NCBI GenBank assembly: GCA_963765285.1
Contig: CAVXVR010000008.1
Span: 186,001-250,000 of the forward strand
Direction of reading: 5' to 3'
Source: CAVWZH01 sp963765285
GTDB taxonomy: Bacteria > Acidobacteriota > Terriglobia > Terriglobales > Acidobacteriaceae
DNA: 64,000 nucleotides
The notes under the pieces are model-generated. The model was given only the letters and a program-made list of their open reading frames with translations. It was not told the DNA's origin and searched no databases. The number at the start of each line of letters is the position of its first letter. Position 1 is the stretch's first letter. This document shows, in pieces, positions 36,378-45,000 of this stretch. The translations under genes were made by a program, and so were the position numbers.

Positions 36378-37268
36378 TCAAGGTTCGGGAGATATGGCGG
36401 CCTCGAGTGGTGACTCCGTCCGCCAGTCGCGATTCGGTTGAGGTGGTGGCGCCGCATTGGTGGTCAAAGCGTAACCCACCCGGGACATCAGCGGGCCCCA
36501 GGCGGACTCAATTTCCAGCGTCGCCGTCGCCGGCAACTTCGATTTCCACTCCCCGTTGACCGCAGGCCCAATGAAAGGGATGTCCGGGCGCTTGTCTCTA
36601 GTAGCAACCCACTGGCCGCTCTGCGTTCTTTCCAACTCCCGCATCCGGTCAGCGGAACTCTTTTGGATGGCGCTTCGAAGGCGTTCGGGAACCGGATCGA
36701 TACCCAGAAAACCAGCCACATTGGCCAGTTCGGCTTCGGTATTTGCCTTGAGGTCCTCGTAGCGAAGCAGGTGGAAACTCGTCTGCCCGTGGCGAGCGGC
36801 CAGCCACGTTCCCACATTTTCCGCCCAAGTGCCCCAGCTGGCCGAATTTAACCGGCCGTTGACGAAATCGTGGACGTAAGACTCCAGTGGATGTCGGTCG
36901 GGGATATGACGGTATTTTCGCGAAAAGTCATAATAGGAAAGCACCACGTCACGCGGATCCCGAACGATGTAGAGCACTTTGGCATAGCGATGGTCGAAAT
37001 ACTGGTGGCTCTTAATCAGGCGCGGACTGGGAATGCGCTTCAGGTAGCGGCTGGATTGAGCCTCCGCGTCAGGGATCAGGCGCTCCACGTTGGCGAAGGT
37101 CACCGCCTCTGTGGGATGGAGAAGATTAGCCACGAGAAACCGGATCCAGGTGTTGCCCGATCGAGGGTAGGAAACGATGAAGGTATCATCGGGGCGGACG
37201 GAAAGACTGCGTCCGGCAATATCGGTTCCCAGCGCGTAACTTACAATTTTTTTAATGCCATAGATCAT
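36378..37268 (-). CDS. Sulfotransferase (Sulfotransfer_1 type, short)
   Basis: The protein has 296 residues. The 5'-phosphosulfate loop YPRSGNTW is at residues 34-41, a conserved KSHQYF histidine motif at 86-91, and the 3'-phosphate motif VLYIVRDPRDVVLSYYDF at about 98-115. A later FHLLRYEDL segment is also typical of the family. This is a different subtype from the products at 26052 and 28080. It overlaps the paralogous upstream gene by 4 bases (ATGA), so the two are made together. It likely sulfates a defined hydroxyl of the EPS using PAPS made by the fused enzyme at 42253. Confidence 0.9.
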   Translation of the reverse strand: MIYGIKKIVSYALGTDIAGRSLSVRPDDTFIVSYPRSGNTWIRFLVANLLHPTEAVTFANVERLIPDAEAQSSRYLKRIPSPRLIKSHQYFDHRYAKVLYIVRDPRDVVLSYYDFSRKYRHIPDRHPLESYVHDFVNGRLNSASWGTWAENVGTWLAARHGQTSFHLLRYEDLKANTEAELANVAGFLGIDPVPERLRSAIQKSSADRMRELERTQSGQWVATRDKRPDIPFIGPAVNGEWKSKLPATATLEIESAWGPLMSRVGYALTTNAAPPPQPNRDWRTESPLEAAISPEP

Positions 37269-38125
37269 CGCGTCCCCAGCAGGGCCTCCAGGCTGTCAGC
37301 GCCCCCGGCGTTGGATGCCGGCGAGCTCAACTCGTAGCCCAGGTAATTCATCTGTGGCGCCCACGCAGCTTCAATCTGCCGGGCAAGAGGTTCCGGCAGA
37401 CTGGATTTCCAGTCCCCTTTGCCGGCGGCCCTCACAAAAGGGAGGTCCTTTCGTGAATCCTTGGTCAGGGTGGAGATGTGGCTTTGTTCTTTCTCGAGCT
37501 TGCGCATTTTATCGGCGGAACTGCGCTCGACCGCCTGCGCCAGCAATTGGGGGCTCGCCGTGATGCCAAGGAAGGATGCGATCTTTCCCAGTTCCCCTGC
37601 TCCGTCCGCGATCAGGTCTTCGTATCGTATAAGCAGAAACCGGGAGTCTCCACGCCGGGTTGTGAGCCAGGTGATCACATGCTCTCCCCAGGATCCGTGC
37701 GGGCAAGTCTGGCCGGCGAGAAAACGGCCGACAAACTTTTCCAACGGGTAATCGTCCTCGATTTTTCTGCACTTGCGATGATAATGGTACTGAGAAATCG
37801 CCACGTCGCGAGGATCGCGAACGATGTAAATGACCCGGGGATAACGGGGATCAAAGCATTCGTGGCTCTTGATGACTCGCGGCCGGGACGCTCGCTCGAA
37901 GTCCCGCTTGTTCGTGCCGAACGGGTCGGGAACCAGCGTGCTGATCGTGGCAAAGTCGGCGGCGCGTTCGGGGCGAAGAAGATTGGCAATCAGAAAACGG
38001 GCCCAGGTATTGCCGGACTTGGGGAATGAGACCAGAAACACATCATCGGGAAGGATGATGAGATCGCGGCGCGGGTGATACAACCCGAACAGACGCCTGA
38101 TTCCACTAACCAAACGCTTAGTCAT
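37265..38125 (-). CDS. Sulfotransferase (Sulfotransfer_1 type, short; paralogue of 36378)
   Basis: A 286-residue protein with the same layout as its downstream neighbour. The 5'-phosphosulfate loop is FPKSGNTW (34-41), followed by KSHECFDP and the 3'-phosphate motif VIYIVRDPRDVAISQYHY (about 98-115). The two proteins share many segments across their length, so a tandem duplication followed by divergence is likely. Different substrate positions on the polymer would explain keeping both. All key family motifs are intact, and no membrane segment is seen. Confidence 0.9.
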   Translation of the reverse strand: MTKRLVSGIRRLFGLYHPRRDLIILPDDVFLVSFPKSGNTWARFLIANLLRPERAADFATISTLVPDPFGTNKRDFERASRPRVIKSHECFDPRYPRVIYIVRDPRDVAISQYHYHRKCRKIEDDYPLEKFVGRFLAGQTCPHGSWGEHVITWLTTRRGDSRFLLIRYEDLIADGAGELGKIASFLGITASPQLLAQAVERSSADKMRKLEKEQSHISTLTKDSRKDLPFVRAAGKGDWKSSLPEPLARQIEAAWAPQMNYLGYELSSPASNAGGADSLEALLGTR

Positions 38126-38241
38126 TCAGTTCCTCGCCCATTTCCCGCCTCCGAACTCACTCCCCAAAGTCTGACAGCGGCATAGCTAAATGTCCAGAAC
38201 GCAGCTCCCTTTGAATCGCGCCTCTTTAGCCCTCTAGTCTC

Positions 38242-39219
38242 TTAAACCGCTGAATCGCTTCTCAATCGCAGCCAGCAGGAAAAAAGTTTATGGGTCGCTG
38301 TCGGGGCAACTCTCAGGCCGAGCAGGGCCAGGCTTAATTTCGGTTGCCGGGAATTCTTGTTTGCCTCGGAAAAAAGCTCTGCGGCTTTATCGAACTGACC
38401 CTCGGACAATTTGGATTTCCCCTCTTCCACCAGGTATCGCACCTTGATCTGCTCCGCCCGTTTGCGCACCAGATCGCGGTCAGACTCTTTCAATGGCAAA
38501 GTTTGGCCGGTCTTTTCCAGAATTTTCCAGTAGGCTTCGGCCATCTTTGATCGCGACTGGCCGAGTGAGCCGGGCCGGCCGATAAAGAGCCGGGCTTGCA
38601 CCTTGCGGCTGTAGTTGATTCTGGCGCCACAGAAAGCGGAGCGGACCCACATATCGTAGTCGTCGCAGCGGGGAAGTCTTTCGTCGAACAACCCCGCTTC
38701 CACCAGCATGCGCTTGCGCGCGACCACGGTGGAAATCGGAATCTGGCAATGCTCCATGATTAAAGCGGCGAAAGTAGCTGGCCCATGGGACGGGCACTTC
38801 TCCATAAACTCCTGCTCGCGCGCCGGATCTCCTACCAGAAGAGCATTGGAATAAACCAGATCAAGCGAAGGATCCTCAGCGAACAGTTGCATTTGCGCAG
38901 ACAGGTGGTGCGGCGTCCAACTGTCGTCACTGTCCAGGAAAGCGACGAATTCACCTCGCGCCTGCCGGATGGCGTTGTTTCTGGCTCCGGCGGCGCGTTT
39001 GTTCTCCTGTTTGATGTAAACGATTGCGTTCATGTAGGGCTGCAGTACTTTTTCCAGATCGGGCGTGTCGGGAGAGCCGTCATTGATGACGATCGCTTCG
39101 AAATCTCTATAAGTCTGCGCAATGACCGAATCGAGACACGCCGCGATCAGATCGGCGGTGTTATAGCTCGGAATGATCACGCTGACCCGGGGAGACGGAT
39201 TGGACTTGGTTGCCTGCAC
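38242..39219 (-). CDS. Glycosyltransferase family 2
   Basis: A 325-residue GT-A enzyme. The N-terminal motif VSVIIPSYNTADLI is followed by AIVINDGSPD, GARNNAIRQARGEFVAFLDSDD (DSDD at 96-99 binds the metal and nucleotide sugar) and RCDDYDMWVRSAF. The C-terminal stretch is helical (EQIKVRYLVEEGKSKLSEG) and lacks membrane helices, unlike the GT2 at 3626. It should add one sugar to the repeat unit. A 116-base gap separates it from the sulfotransferase pair, and its own start lies 14 bases after the flavoprotein gene stop. Confidence 0.87.
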   Translation of the reverse strand: MQATKSNPSPRVSVIIPSYNTADLIAACLDSVIAQTYRDFEAIVINDGSPDTPDLEKVLQPYMNAIVYIKQENKRAAGARNNAIRQARGEFVAFLDSDDSWTPHHLSAQMQLFAEDPSLDLVYSNALLVGDPAREQEFMEKCPSHGPATFAALIMEHCQIPISTVVARKRMLVEAGLFDERLPRCDDYDMWVRSAFCGARINYSRKVQARLFIGRPGSLGQSRSKMAEAYWKILEKTGQTLPLKESDRDLVRKRAEQIKVRYLVEEGKSKLSEGQFDKAAELFSEANKNSRQPKLSLALLGLRVAPTATHKLFSCWLRLRSDSAV

Positions 39220-39233
39220 GATTTTATGGCTAC

Positions 39234-40598
39234 TCAGGAACTGTGAAAAACCGTTTCCTTCTCTCCGGCGACGATGTGATTAACTGCCTCGACACCCATC
39301 ATTACAGAATGGTCCATGTTGCCGATTTCATAGCGCCACGCGCCGAACCGGCCGCGCGAGTAGATTCCGCGCGCCATCAACGCTTCCTGCAAAACGCCCA
39401 GCGCCTGGTCGCGCTGAAGGGTCGGGATGGGATATGAGTAATTCACCGCGTGCTGATAGCGTGAGACGATGCGTTTTCGGTCAGCCTCTTCCAGAATACC
39501 GGCGCGAATCAGCCCTGTAATCACCTGCTCGATGATGCGCTCGGGATTCGGCGATTCTCCCACCCGGAACGACATTTCGCACATGATCGAACTGTAGCGC
39601 TCGGTGTCTCCACCGGGGACATTAAAGGGCGAGTAGTTGGAGAAATACGTGGCGCGATAACAAGGCATGTCCTCGTCCGCGAAATAGACCCAGCACTTGC
39701 CCGTGTCGATCTTCTTCTCCAAGCCGAGGCCGATCACCAACAGGTTGTTGTGGTCGAGATTTCCGGCCGCTTCGAGCAGTTCCGAGCCTGCGGGCTTCAG
39801 CCCTCGTACGAAAAGATCGAGCGGCATGGTCGAGATCAGACTATCGTAGGTATCGCCGCTTCCATCGTCGAAAGAAACTTGGCGGCGCGCTGGATCCACC
39901 TCCACCAGCTTCTTTCCCGGGCGCACCTGGGCAGGAAATCGCTTGGCCATCTGCCGGTAGATTTCTCCGGTTCCGCCGTGGAGTGGGAATTTGAACTTGT
40001 TGTTTGGTCCCCAGCCCACATCGTCGCGCTCGTACAGAACATTTTCCAGCAGTCGTTTGAAGTCGACGACTGAAACCCGGTCGGCAATCCAGGATCGGGA
40101 CATTTGTTCCAGAGGAGTCGTCCACACCTTCGAATTGTAGGGGAACATGAAAGCGGCCGCGATGCCTTCGCCGAAAGTTGCCAATATCCAATCGCGGAAA
40201 TTGCTTGCTTCGCGGCCGGCGCCATTCGCCGTGGCTTTGGCTACTCCCAGCAGACAATCCACTTGAATGTCCTTGGGGAGATAGCGAAGGTTGTTCTGAA
40301 ACGGGTAGGGGACCCAGGAATCCTGTTTCACGATCCAGCTCTCGCGTACCCGCTCGTGTACTTCCTTCCCCAGCATTTCATCGATCAGGCGGTCGAAATA
40401 GGGATAGTGGGAAAAGATAACGTGGCCGCCTTCATCCCATACAAATCCCTGGCTATCGACGTGAGAGGAAGCGTGCCCGCCGACGTACTCAGATTTTTCG
40501 TAAAGCAACCAGTTGTCGTAACCCAGTTCATGGAGACGATAAGCCGCACCCAATCCCGTCGGCCCGCCGCCAATGATAAGAATTCTTTTCGTATTCAT
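39234..40598 (-). CDS. FAD-dependent amine-oxidase/UDP-galactopyranose-mutase-like protein
   Basis: The 454-residue flavoprotein begins KRILIIGGGPTGLGAAYRL with the FAD GxGxxG motif, then YEKSEYVGGHASS. The closing segment RFGAWRYEIGNMDHSVMMG is typical of UDP-galactopyranose-mutase-like or NAD(P)-binding protoporphyrinogen-oxidase-like proteins of sugar loci. Such enzymes make a furanose nucleotide sugar or desaturate a sugar. True UGM is usually near 370-390 residues, so this is a longer relative and its substrate is uncertain. It lies 26 bases downstream of the CysQ-type gene on the same strand. Confidence 0.75.
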   Translation of the reverse strand: MNTKRILIIGGGPTGLGAAYRLHELGYDNWLLYEKSEYVGGHASSHVDSQGFVWDEGGHVIFSHYPYFDRLIDEMLGKEVHERVRESWIVKQDSWVPYPFQNNLRYLPKDIQVDCLLGVAKATANGAGREASNFRDWILATFGEGIAAAFMFPYNSKVWTTPLEQMSRSWIADRVSVVDFKRLLENVLYERDDVGWGPNNKFKFPLHGGTGEIYRQMAKRFPAQVRPGKKLVEVDPARRQVSFDDGSGDTYDSLISTMPLDLFVRGLKPAGSELLEAAGNLDHNNLLVIGLGLEKKIDTGKCWVYFADEDMPCYRATYFSNYSPFNVPGGDTERYSSIMCEMSFRVGESPNPERIIEQVITGLIRAGILEEADRKRIVSRYQHAVNYSYPIPTLQRDQALGVLQEALMARGIYSRGRFGAWRYEIGNMDHSVMMGVEAVNHIVAGEKETVFHSS

Positions 40599-40624
40599 GG
40601 GTGAAGATTCAGGCCCAGCAGCCG

Positions 40625-41434
40625 CTAGCCACTCTGTGAACCTGCCGCCGAGTACTGGTTAATCAGACCGGATAGCTCCTCGCGCAACCCGGCGCCACTC
40701 GCCAGCAGACCGGAAATGAGCGGCGATTTGTTATTGCAGCGGAGGGGCGAGCCCTCCAGAGTGCGGACGAATCCGCCTGCGCTCTGGACTAAAGCCGCGC
40801 CCGCGGCCACATCCCAGACATTCTTCGGGGTAAGGGTGAAAGTTGCGTCGGCCACACCAGCCGAGACCAGCGCCAGTTTGTAAGCTACCGAACCCATGGG
40901 GCGGACAGTGAAGGGAGCCTTCTCGAACTTCTTCCAATCGCCGCGCTTTACTTCGCTGCGGCTGGCCAGAACCAGCGCGCCGTCCAGATGGGTACGCCGG
41001 CTGGCGTGTGCAGGCTGGCCGTTATAGGTCACGCCCGAGTCCAGAGAGCCGAGAAAGATCTCACCCGTGGCCGGGTTGCAGATTCCGCCGGCGACCGGCT
41101 TGCCATCTTCTACCATGGCGACGGAAACGCAGAATTCCGGAATGCCGGCGACAAATTCGCGGGTCCCGTCCAACGGGTCCACCACCCACACGCGTTCTTT
41201 CTCCAGGCGCGAAAGATCATCGACGCTTTCCTCAGAAAGCCAGCCTTCTCCGTCGCGTAATAGTTCGCGCCGCAGCACCGCATCGACCGAGCGATCTGCC
41301 TCGGTGACGGGATCGTGTCCTACCTTGTACTGCGTGTCGATGGCGCCGGGCGTGAAGCGCGCCAGAACAGCGCGTGCCGCTTGCAAGGCCCGCTCGATGC
41401 GGGGCAACGTTTCAGAATCAATGCGTGAGTTCAT
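40625..41434 (-). CDS. cysQ: 3'(2'),5'-bisphosphate nucleotidase (CysQ-type PAP phosphatase)
   Basis: I chose the ATG at 41434 (269 residues); an ATG at 41446, just after the TauE stop, is also possible. The inositol-monophosphatase fold is shown by DPVTEAD, the SEES loop, VVDPLDGTREFVAG (metal-binding DPLDGT) and NVWDVAAGAALVQSAGG. The PEFCVSVAMVEDGKPV segment fits CysQ better than inositol phosphatases. It would split PAP, the by-product left when sulfotransferases use PAPS, into AMP and phosphate and so prevent product inhibition. Its place beside the PAPS-making gene and four sulfotransferase genes supports this. Confidence 0.83.
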   Translation of the reverse strand: MNSRIDSETLPRIERALQAARAVLARFTPGAIDTQYKVGHDPVTEADRSVDAVLRRELLRDGEGWLSEESVDDLSRLEKERVWVVDPLDGTREFVAGIPEFCVSVAMVEDGKPVAGGICNPATGEIFLGSLDSGVTYNGQPAHASRRTHLDGALVLASRSEVKRGDWKKFEKAPFTVRPMGSVAYKLALVSAGVADATFTLTPKNVWDVAAGAALVQSAGGFVRTLEGSPLRCNNKSPLISGLLASGAGLREELSGLINQYSAAGSQSG

Positions 41435-41451
41435 GGATAGTCTCATGCAGT

Positions 41452-42219
41452 TCAGGCCCAGAGCATCCTGGCCCCGGTGGCCAGCAGCACCGAGCAAAGG
41501 ATTCGCCTCAGCCAGGGAACAGGAACTCGCGTGCTCAGGTGCGAACCCAGCAAACCGCCGGGGATGGATCCGATCAAAAGCGAGGCTACCAACGTGGGAT
41601 TCACGTTGCCAAGGCGCCAGTGCAACAGGCTGGTTACTCCGGTAAGGATTACAGCATGTACGATATCGGTACCTACCATCACCTTTGGAGGGTAGCTATA
41701 GAACATGAGAAGCAACATCATGATGATGCTTCCCGAACCCACCGAGGTCATACCCACCAGCGCTCCTGCCAGCAACCCGATGACTGACATTCCCGCAAAA
41801 GACCTCATGGTCGGGGGCCGGTTGGCCACGCTCTGCTCAATTCGGCTTTGAAGAAGCAGCAGCGTGGGGACGAAGATCAACAGCACTCCAATGGCGTGTG
41901 TGATAAATGTGTTCACGCCATTTCCATACACATGGCGCAAATGAGTCAGGAAGCTGACACCGAGAATCGATCCCGGCACGCTGCCTACTGCCAGTGCCAG
42001 CACGACCTTGCGTCGAACCGTCCCCTTTCGTAAGTGGACGTAACTGGAACCGATCTTGGTGACGAAGTTGAAGACTGCGTCTGATCCCACGGCGATGATC
42101 GGCGGAATCTTGAGCCCGAAAATCAGGATGGGAAGCAAAAGCACCCCGCCGCCCATTCCGGTCATGCCGATCAGGGTGCCTACGACGAAGCCGATGAGGA
42201 TTTTGGAGACAATCTCCAT
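41452..42219 (-). CDS. TauE/SafE-family membrane permease
   Basis: The protein has 255 residues and about eight hydrophobic helices. It shows the repeated family motif, first GTLIGMTGMGGGVLLLPIL and again LVGMTSVGSGSIIMMLLL. TauE/SafE proteins move sulfur oxyanions or organosulfur acids, and some relatives have been linked to sulfate. Here it sits between the ATP sulfurylase-APS kinase gene (33 bases upstream) and the CysQ-type gene (stop 5-17 bases before its start), so a role in supplying or balancing sulfate for PAPS synthesis is likely. Direction of transport cannot be read from the sequence. Confidence 0.85.
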   Translation of the reverse strand: MEIVSKILIGFVVGTLIGMTGMGGGVLLLPILIFGLKIPPIIAVGSDAVFNFVTKIGSSYVHLRKGTVRRKVVLALAVGSVPGSILGVSFLTHLRHVYGNGVNTFITHAIGVLLIFVPTLLLLQSRIEQSVANRPPTMRSFAGMSVIGLLAGALVGMTSVGSGSIIMMLLLMFYSYPPKVMVGTDIVHAVILTGVTSLLHWRLGNVNPTLVASLLIGSIPGGLLGSHLSTRVPVPWLRRILCSVLLATGARMLWA

Positions 42220-42252
42220 GTGCTGAATCAGCAGCTCCAGTCAGCCAGAGGA

Positions 42253-43998
42253 TTACGCTGAGGCCCCATTTACCCCAATGAAGCCTTCCCTTTCCAGATG
42301 CAGAATGATTTCCTGAGCAGCTTCTTCCTGGGTTGCCTCGGCGGTATCGATCACCACTTCCGCATCTTTGGGCACTTCGTACGGGTCCGAAATGCCGGTG
42401 AACTCTTTAAGGATGCCGGCCCGCGCCTTGGCGTAGAGGCCTTTGCGGTCGCGCTGCTCACAAACATCCACCGATGTGGCGATGTGTACCAGAATGAATC
42501 CGCCAAACGGCTCGATCAGTTGCCGCACGTGGCGACGGGTGGCGTCGTAGGGGGCGATGGGTGCGCAAATGGCAATCCCGCCATTTTTTGTGATCTCAGA
42601 GGCCACATACCCGATACGCCGAATGTTGATGTCCCGATGCTCCTTGGAAAAACCCAGTTCCGAGGAGAGATGCTTGCGCACCAGGTCGCCGTCAAGGATG
42701 GTCACTGGCCGCCCGCCGACTTCCAGAAACTTGGTCAGCAGGATATTGGCGATCGTCGATTTGCCGGACCCGGAAAGGCCGGTGAAAAAAATCGTTAGAC
42801 CCTGCTTGTGCCGGGGCGGATAGCTGCGGCGCAACTCGCGCACAACCTCCGGATAGGTGAACCATGCCGGAATCTCGCGGCCTTCGTTCAGGCGCTGGCG
42901 CAGTTCGGTTCCTGAGATGTTCAGGACGCGGGCATCTTTTGGAACTTCATTGTCGGGGACGTATCGGTCCTCATTCTCCAGATACACCATCATGTTGAAA
43001 GGCACCATGGTGACCCCGATGTCCGCTTCGTGCTTCTTGAATAGTGCCTGGGCGTCGTAGGGGCCGTAGAACGGCTTCCCGTCGGTGTCGTTTCCGGGGC
43101 CTGCATGATCTCGGCCCACGATGAAATGAGTGCAGCCGTGATTCTTGCGAATGATGCCATGCCAGATGGCTTCGCGCGGCCCACCCATGCGCATCGCAAG
43201 AGGCAGCATCGAAAGCTTCACCGTGCCATGCGGATATTTCGAGAGCAGTAATTGATAACAACGCACGCGGGTGAAGTAGTCCACGTCACCGGGCTTGGTC
43301 ATGCCGACAGAGGGATGAAGCACCAGATTGGCTTCCACCTGTTTCGCGGCGCGGAACGTCAACTCTACGTGGGCGCGGTGCATGGGATTGCGGGTCTGAA
43401 AAGCCACAACCCGGCGCCAGCCCAGACGGGCGAACTCGGCGCGGAGCTCCACGGGAGTGAGGCGCAATGCTTTGAAATCATAATGGGAGGCCGGTTGAAC
43501 TCCCTCAACGCGTCCACCCACATACCAGGGGTGAGATTTCGTGAGTAAGTAGTCCACTCCGGGATGCGCGGTGCTGGTGGTGCCGAAAACCGCCTTGGCT
43601 TCGGCCTGGCGCTCAGGCTGCCAGACGTCATCGACGTGCAGCACAGCCAACATCACGCCTTCGGGATCGCGCAAAGCCACCTTGCTGCTGCCCGGCTTCA
43701 GGGTTTTGGCAAACTCTTCTGTAACGTCCAACGTGATGGGCATCGGCCATAGGACGCCGCTCGCCAGGCGCATGTTATGACAAACGCCCTCGTAATCGGA
43801 GCGGGACATGAATCCGCGCAGCGGAGAAAAGCCTCCGCTGGTCAGTAACTCGAGATCGCAAATCTGTCGCGCCGTCAGATCCCACGACGGCCATTCTCGC
43901 GAGTGTGCTTTGAGGTCGCTTGCTCGTTCCGGGTTCGCGAGGAGTTCAGTTAACTCCCCGCCGTGCGCTGCGATGAGGTGACTTGTCGAGGAAGTCAA
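42253..43998 (-). CDS. Bifunctional ATP sulfurylase-APS kinase (PAPS synthase)
   Basis: A 581-residue fusion. The N-terminal part is ATP sulfurylase with a PUA-like lead and the catalytic motifs QTRNPMHRAH (201-210) and GRDHAGPGND (295-304). The C-terminal part, from about residue 398, is APS kinase with the P-loop GLSGSGKST (407-415), DGDLVRKHLSSELGFS and the RDINIRRIGYV loop. Together they turn sulfate and two ATP into PAPS, the donor for all four sulfotransferases in the locus. The domain order matches bacterial and fungal-like Sat-CysC fusions. The start is TTG with GGAGG 10 bases upstream. It heads the minus-strand sulfation operon. Confidence 0.95.
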   Translation of the reverse strand: MTSSTSHLIAAHGGELTELLANPERASDLKAHSREWPSWDLTARQICDLELLTSGGFSPLRGFMSRSDYEGVCHNMRLASGVLWPMPITLDVTEEFAKTLKPGSSKVALRDPEGVMLAVLHVDDVWQPERQAEAKAVFGTTSTAHPGVDYLLTKSHPWYVGGRVEGVQPASHYDFKALRLTPVELRAEFARLGWRRVVAFQTRNPMHRAHVELTFRAAKQVEANLVLHPSVGMTKPGDVDYFTRVRCYQLLLSKYPHGTVKLSMLPLAMRMGGPREAIWHGIIRKNHGCTHFIVGRDHAGPGNDTDGKPFYGPYDAQALFKKHEADIGVTMVPFNMMVYLENEDRYVPDNEVPKDARVLNISGTELRQRLNEGREIPAWFTYPEVVRELRRSYPPRHKQGLTIFFTGLSGSGKSTIANILLTKFLEVGGRPVTILDGDLVRKHLSSELGFSKEHRDINIRRIGYVASEITKNGGIAICAPIAPYDATRRHVRQLIEPFGGFILVHIATSVDVCEQRDRKGLYAKARAGILKEFTGISDPYEVPKDAEVVIDTAEATQEEAAQEIILHLEREGFIGVNGASA

Positions 43999-44364
43999 TT
44001 CCGTGGAGCCTCCGGGTTCGTTCGTCCTGAATAGTCATGGATGTTTGCGAATGAAATCAGACGCACTACTTTGCAGCAATTGCGCTTCCACAAGGCGTCT
44101 CCGGAGTTATCCGTAAGTATTTGAAAACAGTAACAATGAAGCGCTTCTTCGGGCCTAACCAGACCCTGCGCGAGGCAATGTGAACTTTTTTGCGACATCT
44201 TGCGGGACAATGACTTGCCAATTAGACGTCTGTGTCCCCTCCGATCATATCCGCTTCCGGGCTGCAAATGATGAACGTAAGATGAAGAGACTTTTGTCGA
44301 GAAGTGTGCTCCAATAATCTTTGGGGAAAGTCAAGCACCAGCGATTGACGGAACAAGTACAACC
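43999..44364. other. Divergent intergenic region upstream of the sulfation operon
   Basis: This 366-base gap lies between the leftward PAPS synthase gene and the rightward small secreted protein gene. It is visibly more AT-rich than its neighbours, fitting promoter DNA for both. No promoter boxes, riboswitch or coding frame could be assigned with confidence. The GGAGG ahead of the TTG at 43998 and the GACGGAAC ahead of the ATG at 44365 are the only likely ribosome-binding sites. Confidence 0.5.
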
Positions 44365-44772
44365 ATGAAGTATTACATGAGCTTGGGTTCACTGCTTCTG
44401 GCAACCGTGTCCCTGGGAATGGGACAAAACACTCCTTCCAACGCTGTCCAGCATCACGATAAGGTGTCCGCGAAAAAGGTATCCGCAAAAAGACTCTCCG
44501 CAAAGAGCGCCGTGAGCAGTCCGCCCCCAACCCGTGGGTCATCGCGGCTTGCCAGTGGTGGATCGAAGAATCAACTCAGCCATCTGGAGCAAGAGACTGG
44601 CAAAATCGCAGTCGGCAAGGCGCCGAAACGAGCGTCAGCCCAGGAAGCAGGCAAGTCCAGCGAGCCACGGAACCCGCGGATGGCTTTTAGTGCCACGACG
44701 CACAAAAACAGCTCCTCGCTCAGGCGCCGGGCGCCGGGCACAGGATCCGTCGCCATGCACGCCGGCCGGTGA
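44365..44772 (+). CDS. Small secreted Lys/Ser/Ala-rich protein, function unknown
   Basis: The 135-residue product begins MKYYMSLGSLLLATVSLGMG, a signal peptide. The mature part is low complexity and strongly basic, with a short repeat of the form (K)VSAK: KVSAKKVSAKRLSAKSA. No enzyme motif is present. I do not recognise the family. A basic exported protein next to genes for an acidic, sulfated EPS might bind that polymer, but this is inference only. Its stop is 228 bases ahead of the PEP-CTERM gene. Confidence 0.55.
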   Translation: MKYYMSLGSLLLATVSLGMGQNTPSNAVQHHDKVSAKKVSAKRLSAKSAVSSPPPTRGSSRLASGGSKNQLSHLEQETGKIAVGKAPKRASAQEAGKSSEPRNPRMAFSATTHKNSSSLRRRAPGTGSVAMHAGR

Positions 44773-44826
44773 TTGTGTCGTCGTCGGCAGCCCGAATCGA
44801 CACCTCCCCTTACCCAGGCAATGAGT

Positions 44827-44857
44827 GAATCAGCGTGATTCGGCGAACCTGAGAATC
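44827..44857 (+). promoter_or_regulatory. Possible switching hairpins in the PEP-CTERM gene leader
   Basis: TGATTC at 44836-44841 can pair with GAATCA at 44827-44832 (6 base pairs, 3-base loop) or, as GATTC, with GAATC at 44853-44857; the two pairings exclude each other. A further hairpin, GACGG-TTTC-CCGTC, is at 44884-44897. All lie within the 228 bases ahead of the PEP-CTERM gene. This could be an attenuator or ligand-sensing leader, but it matches no riboswitch class I know, and short stems occur by chance in GC-rich DNA. Confidence 0.2.
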
Positions 44858-45000
44858 TCTCCGCTTTGCAGCTCACCGCCGGCGACGGTTTCCCGTCCCA
44901 TGGGCCGATTTCGCTCCGCCGCGCCGACGCAAAATACCTTGTTTGGGGGATTACAGATTTTGCAGTGCCCTTCAGAGTAACCAGCGTGGAGGGCCGAATC

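Noticed and set aside
44820..44960. c-di-GMP-I or c-di-AMP riboswitch in the PEP-CTERM leader
   Set aside because: An ACGCAAA stretch is present, but the rest of the conserved core of those classes could not be matched.
44941..44970. Possible sigma-54 promoter ahead of the PEP-CTERM gene (G-rich run followed by TTTTGC)
   Set aside because: Spacing between the GG and GC elements is 12 rather than 10 bases, so it does not fit the consensus.
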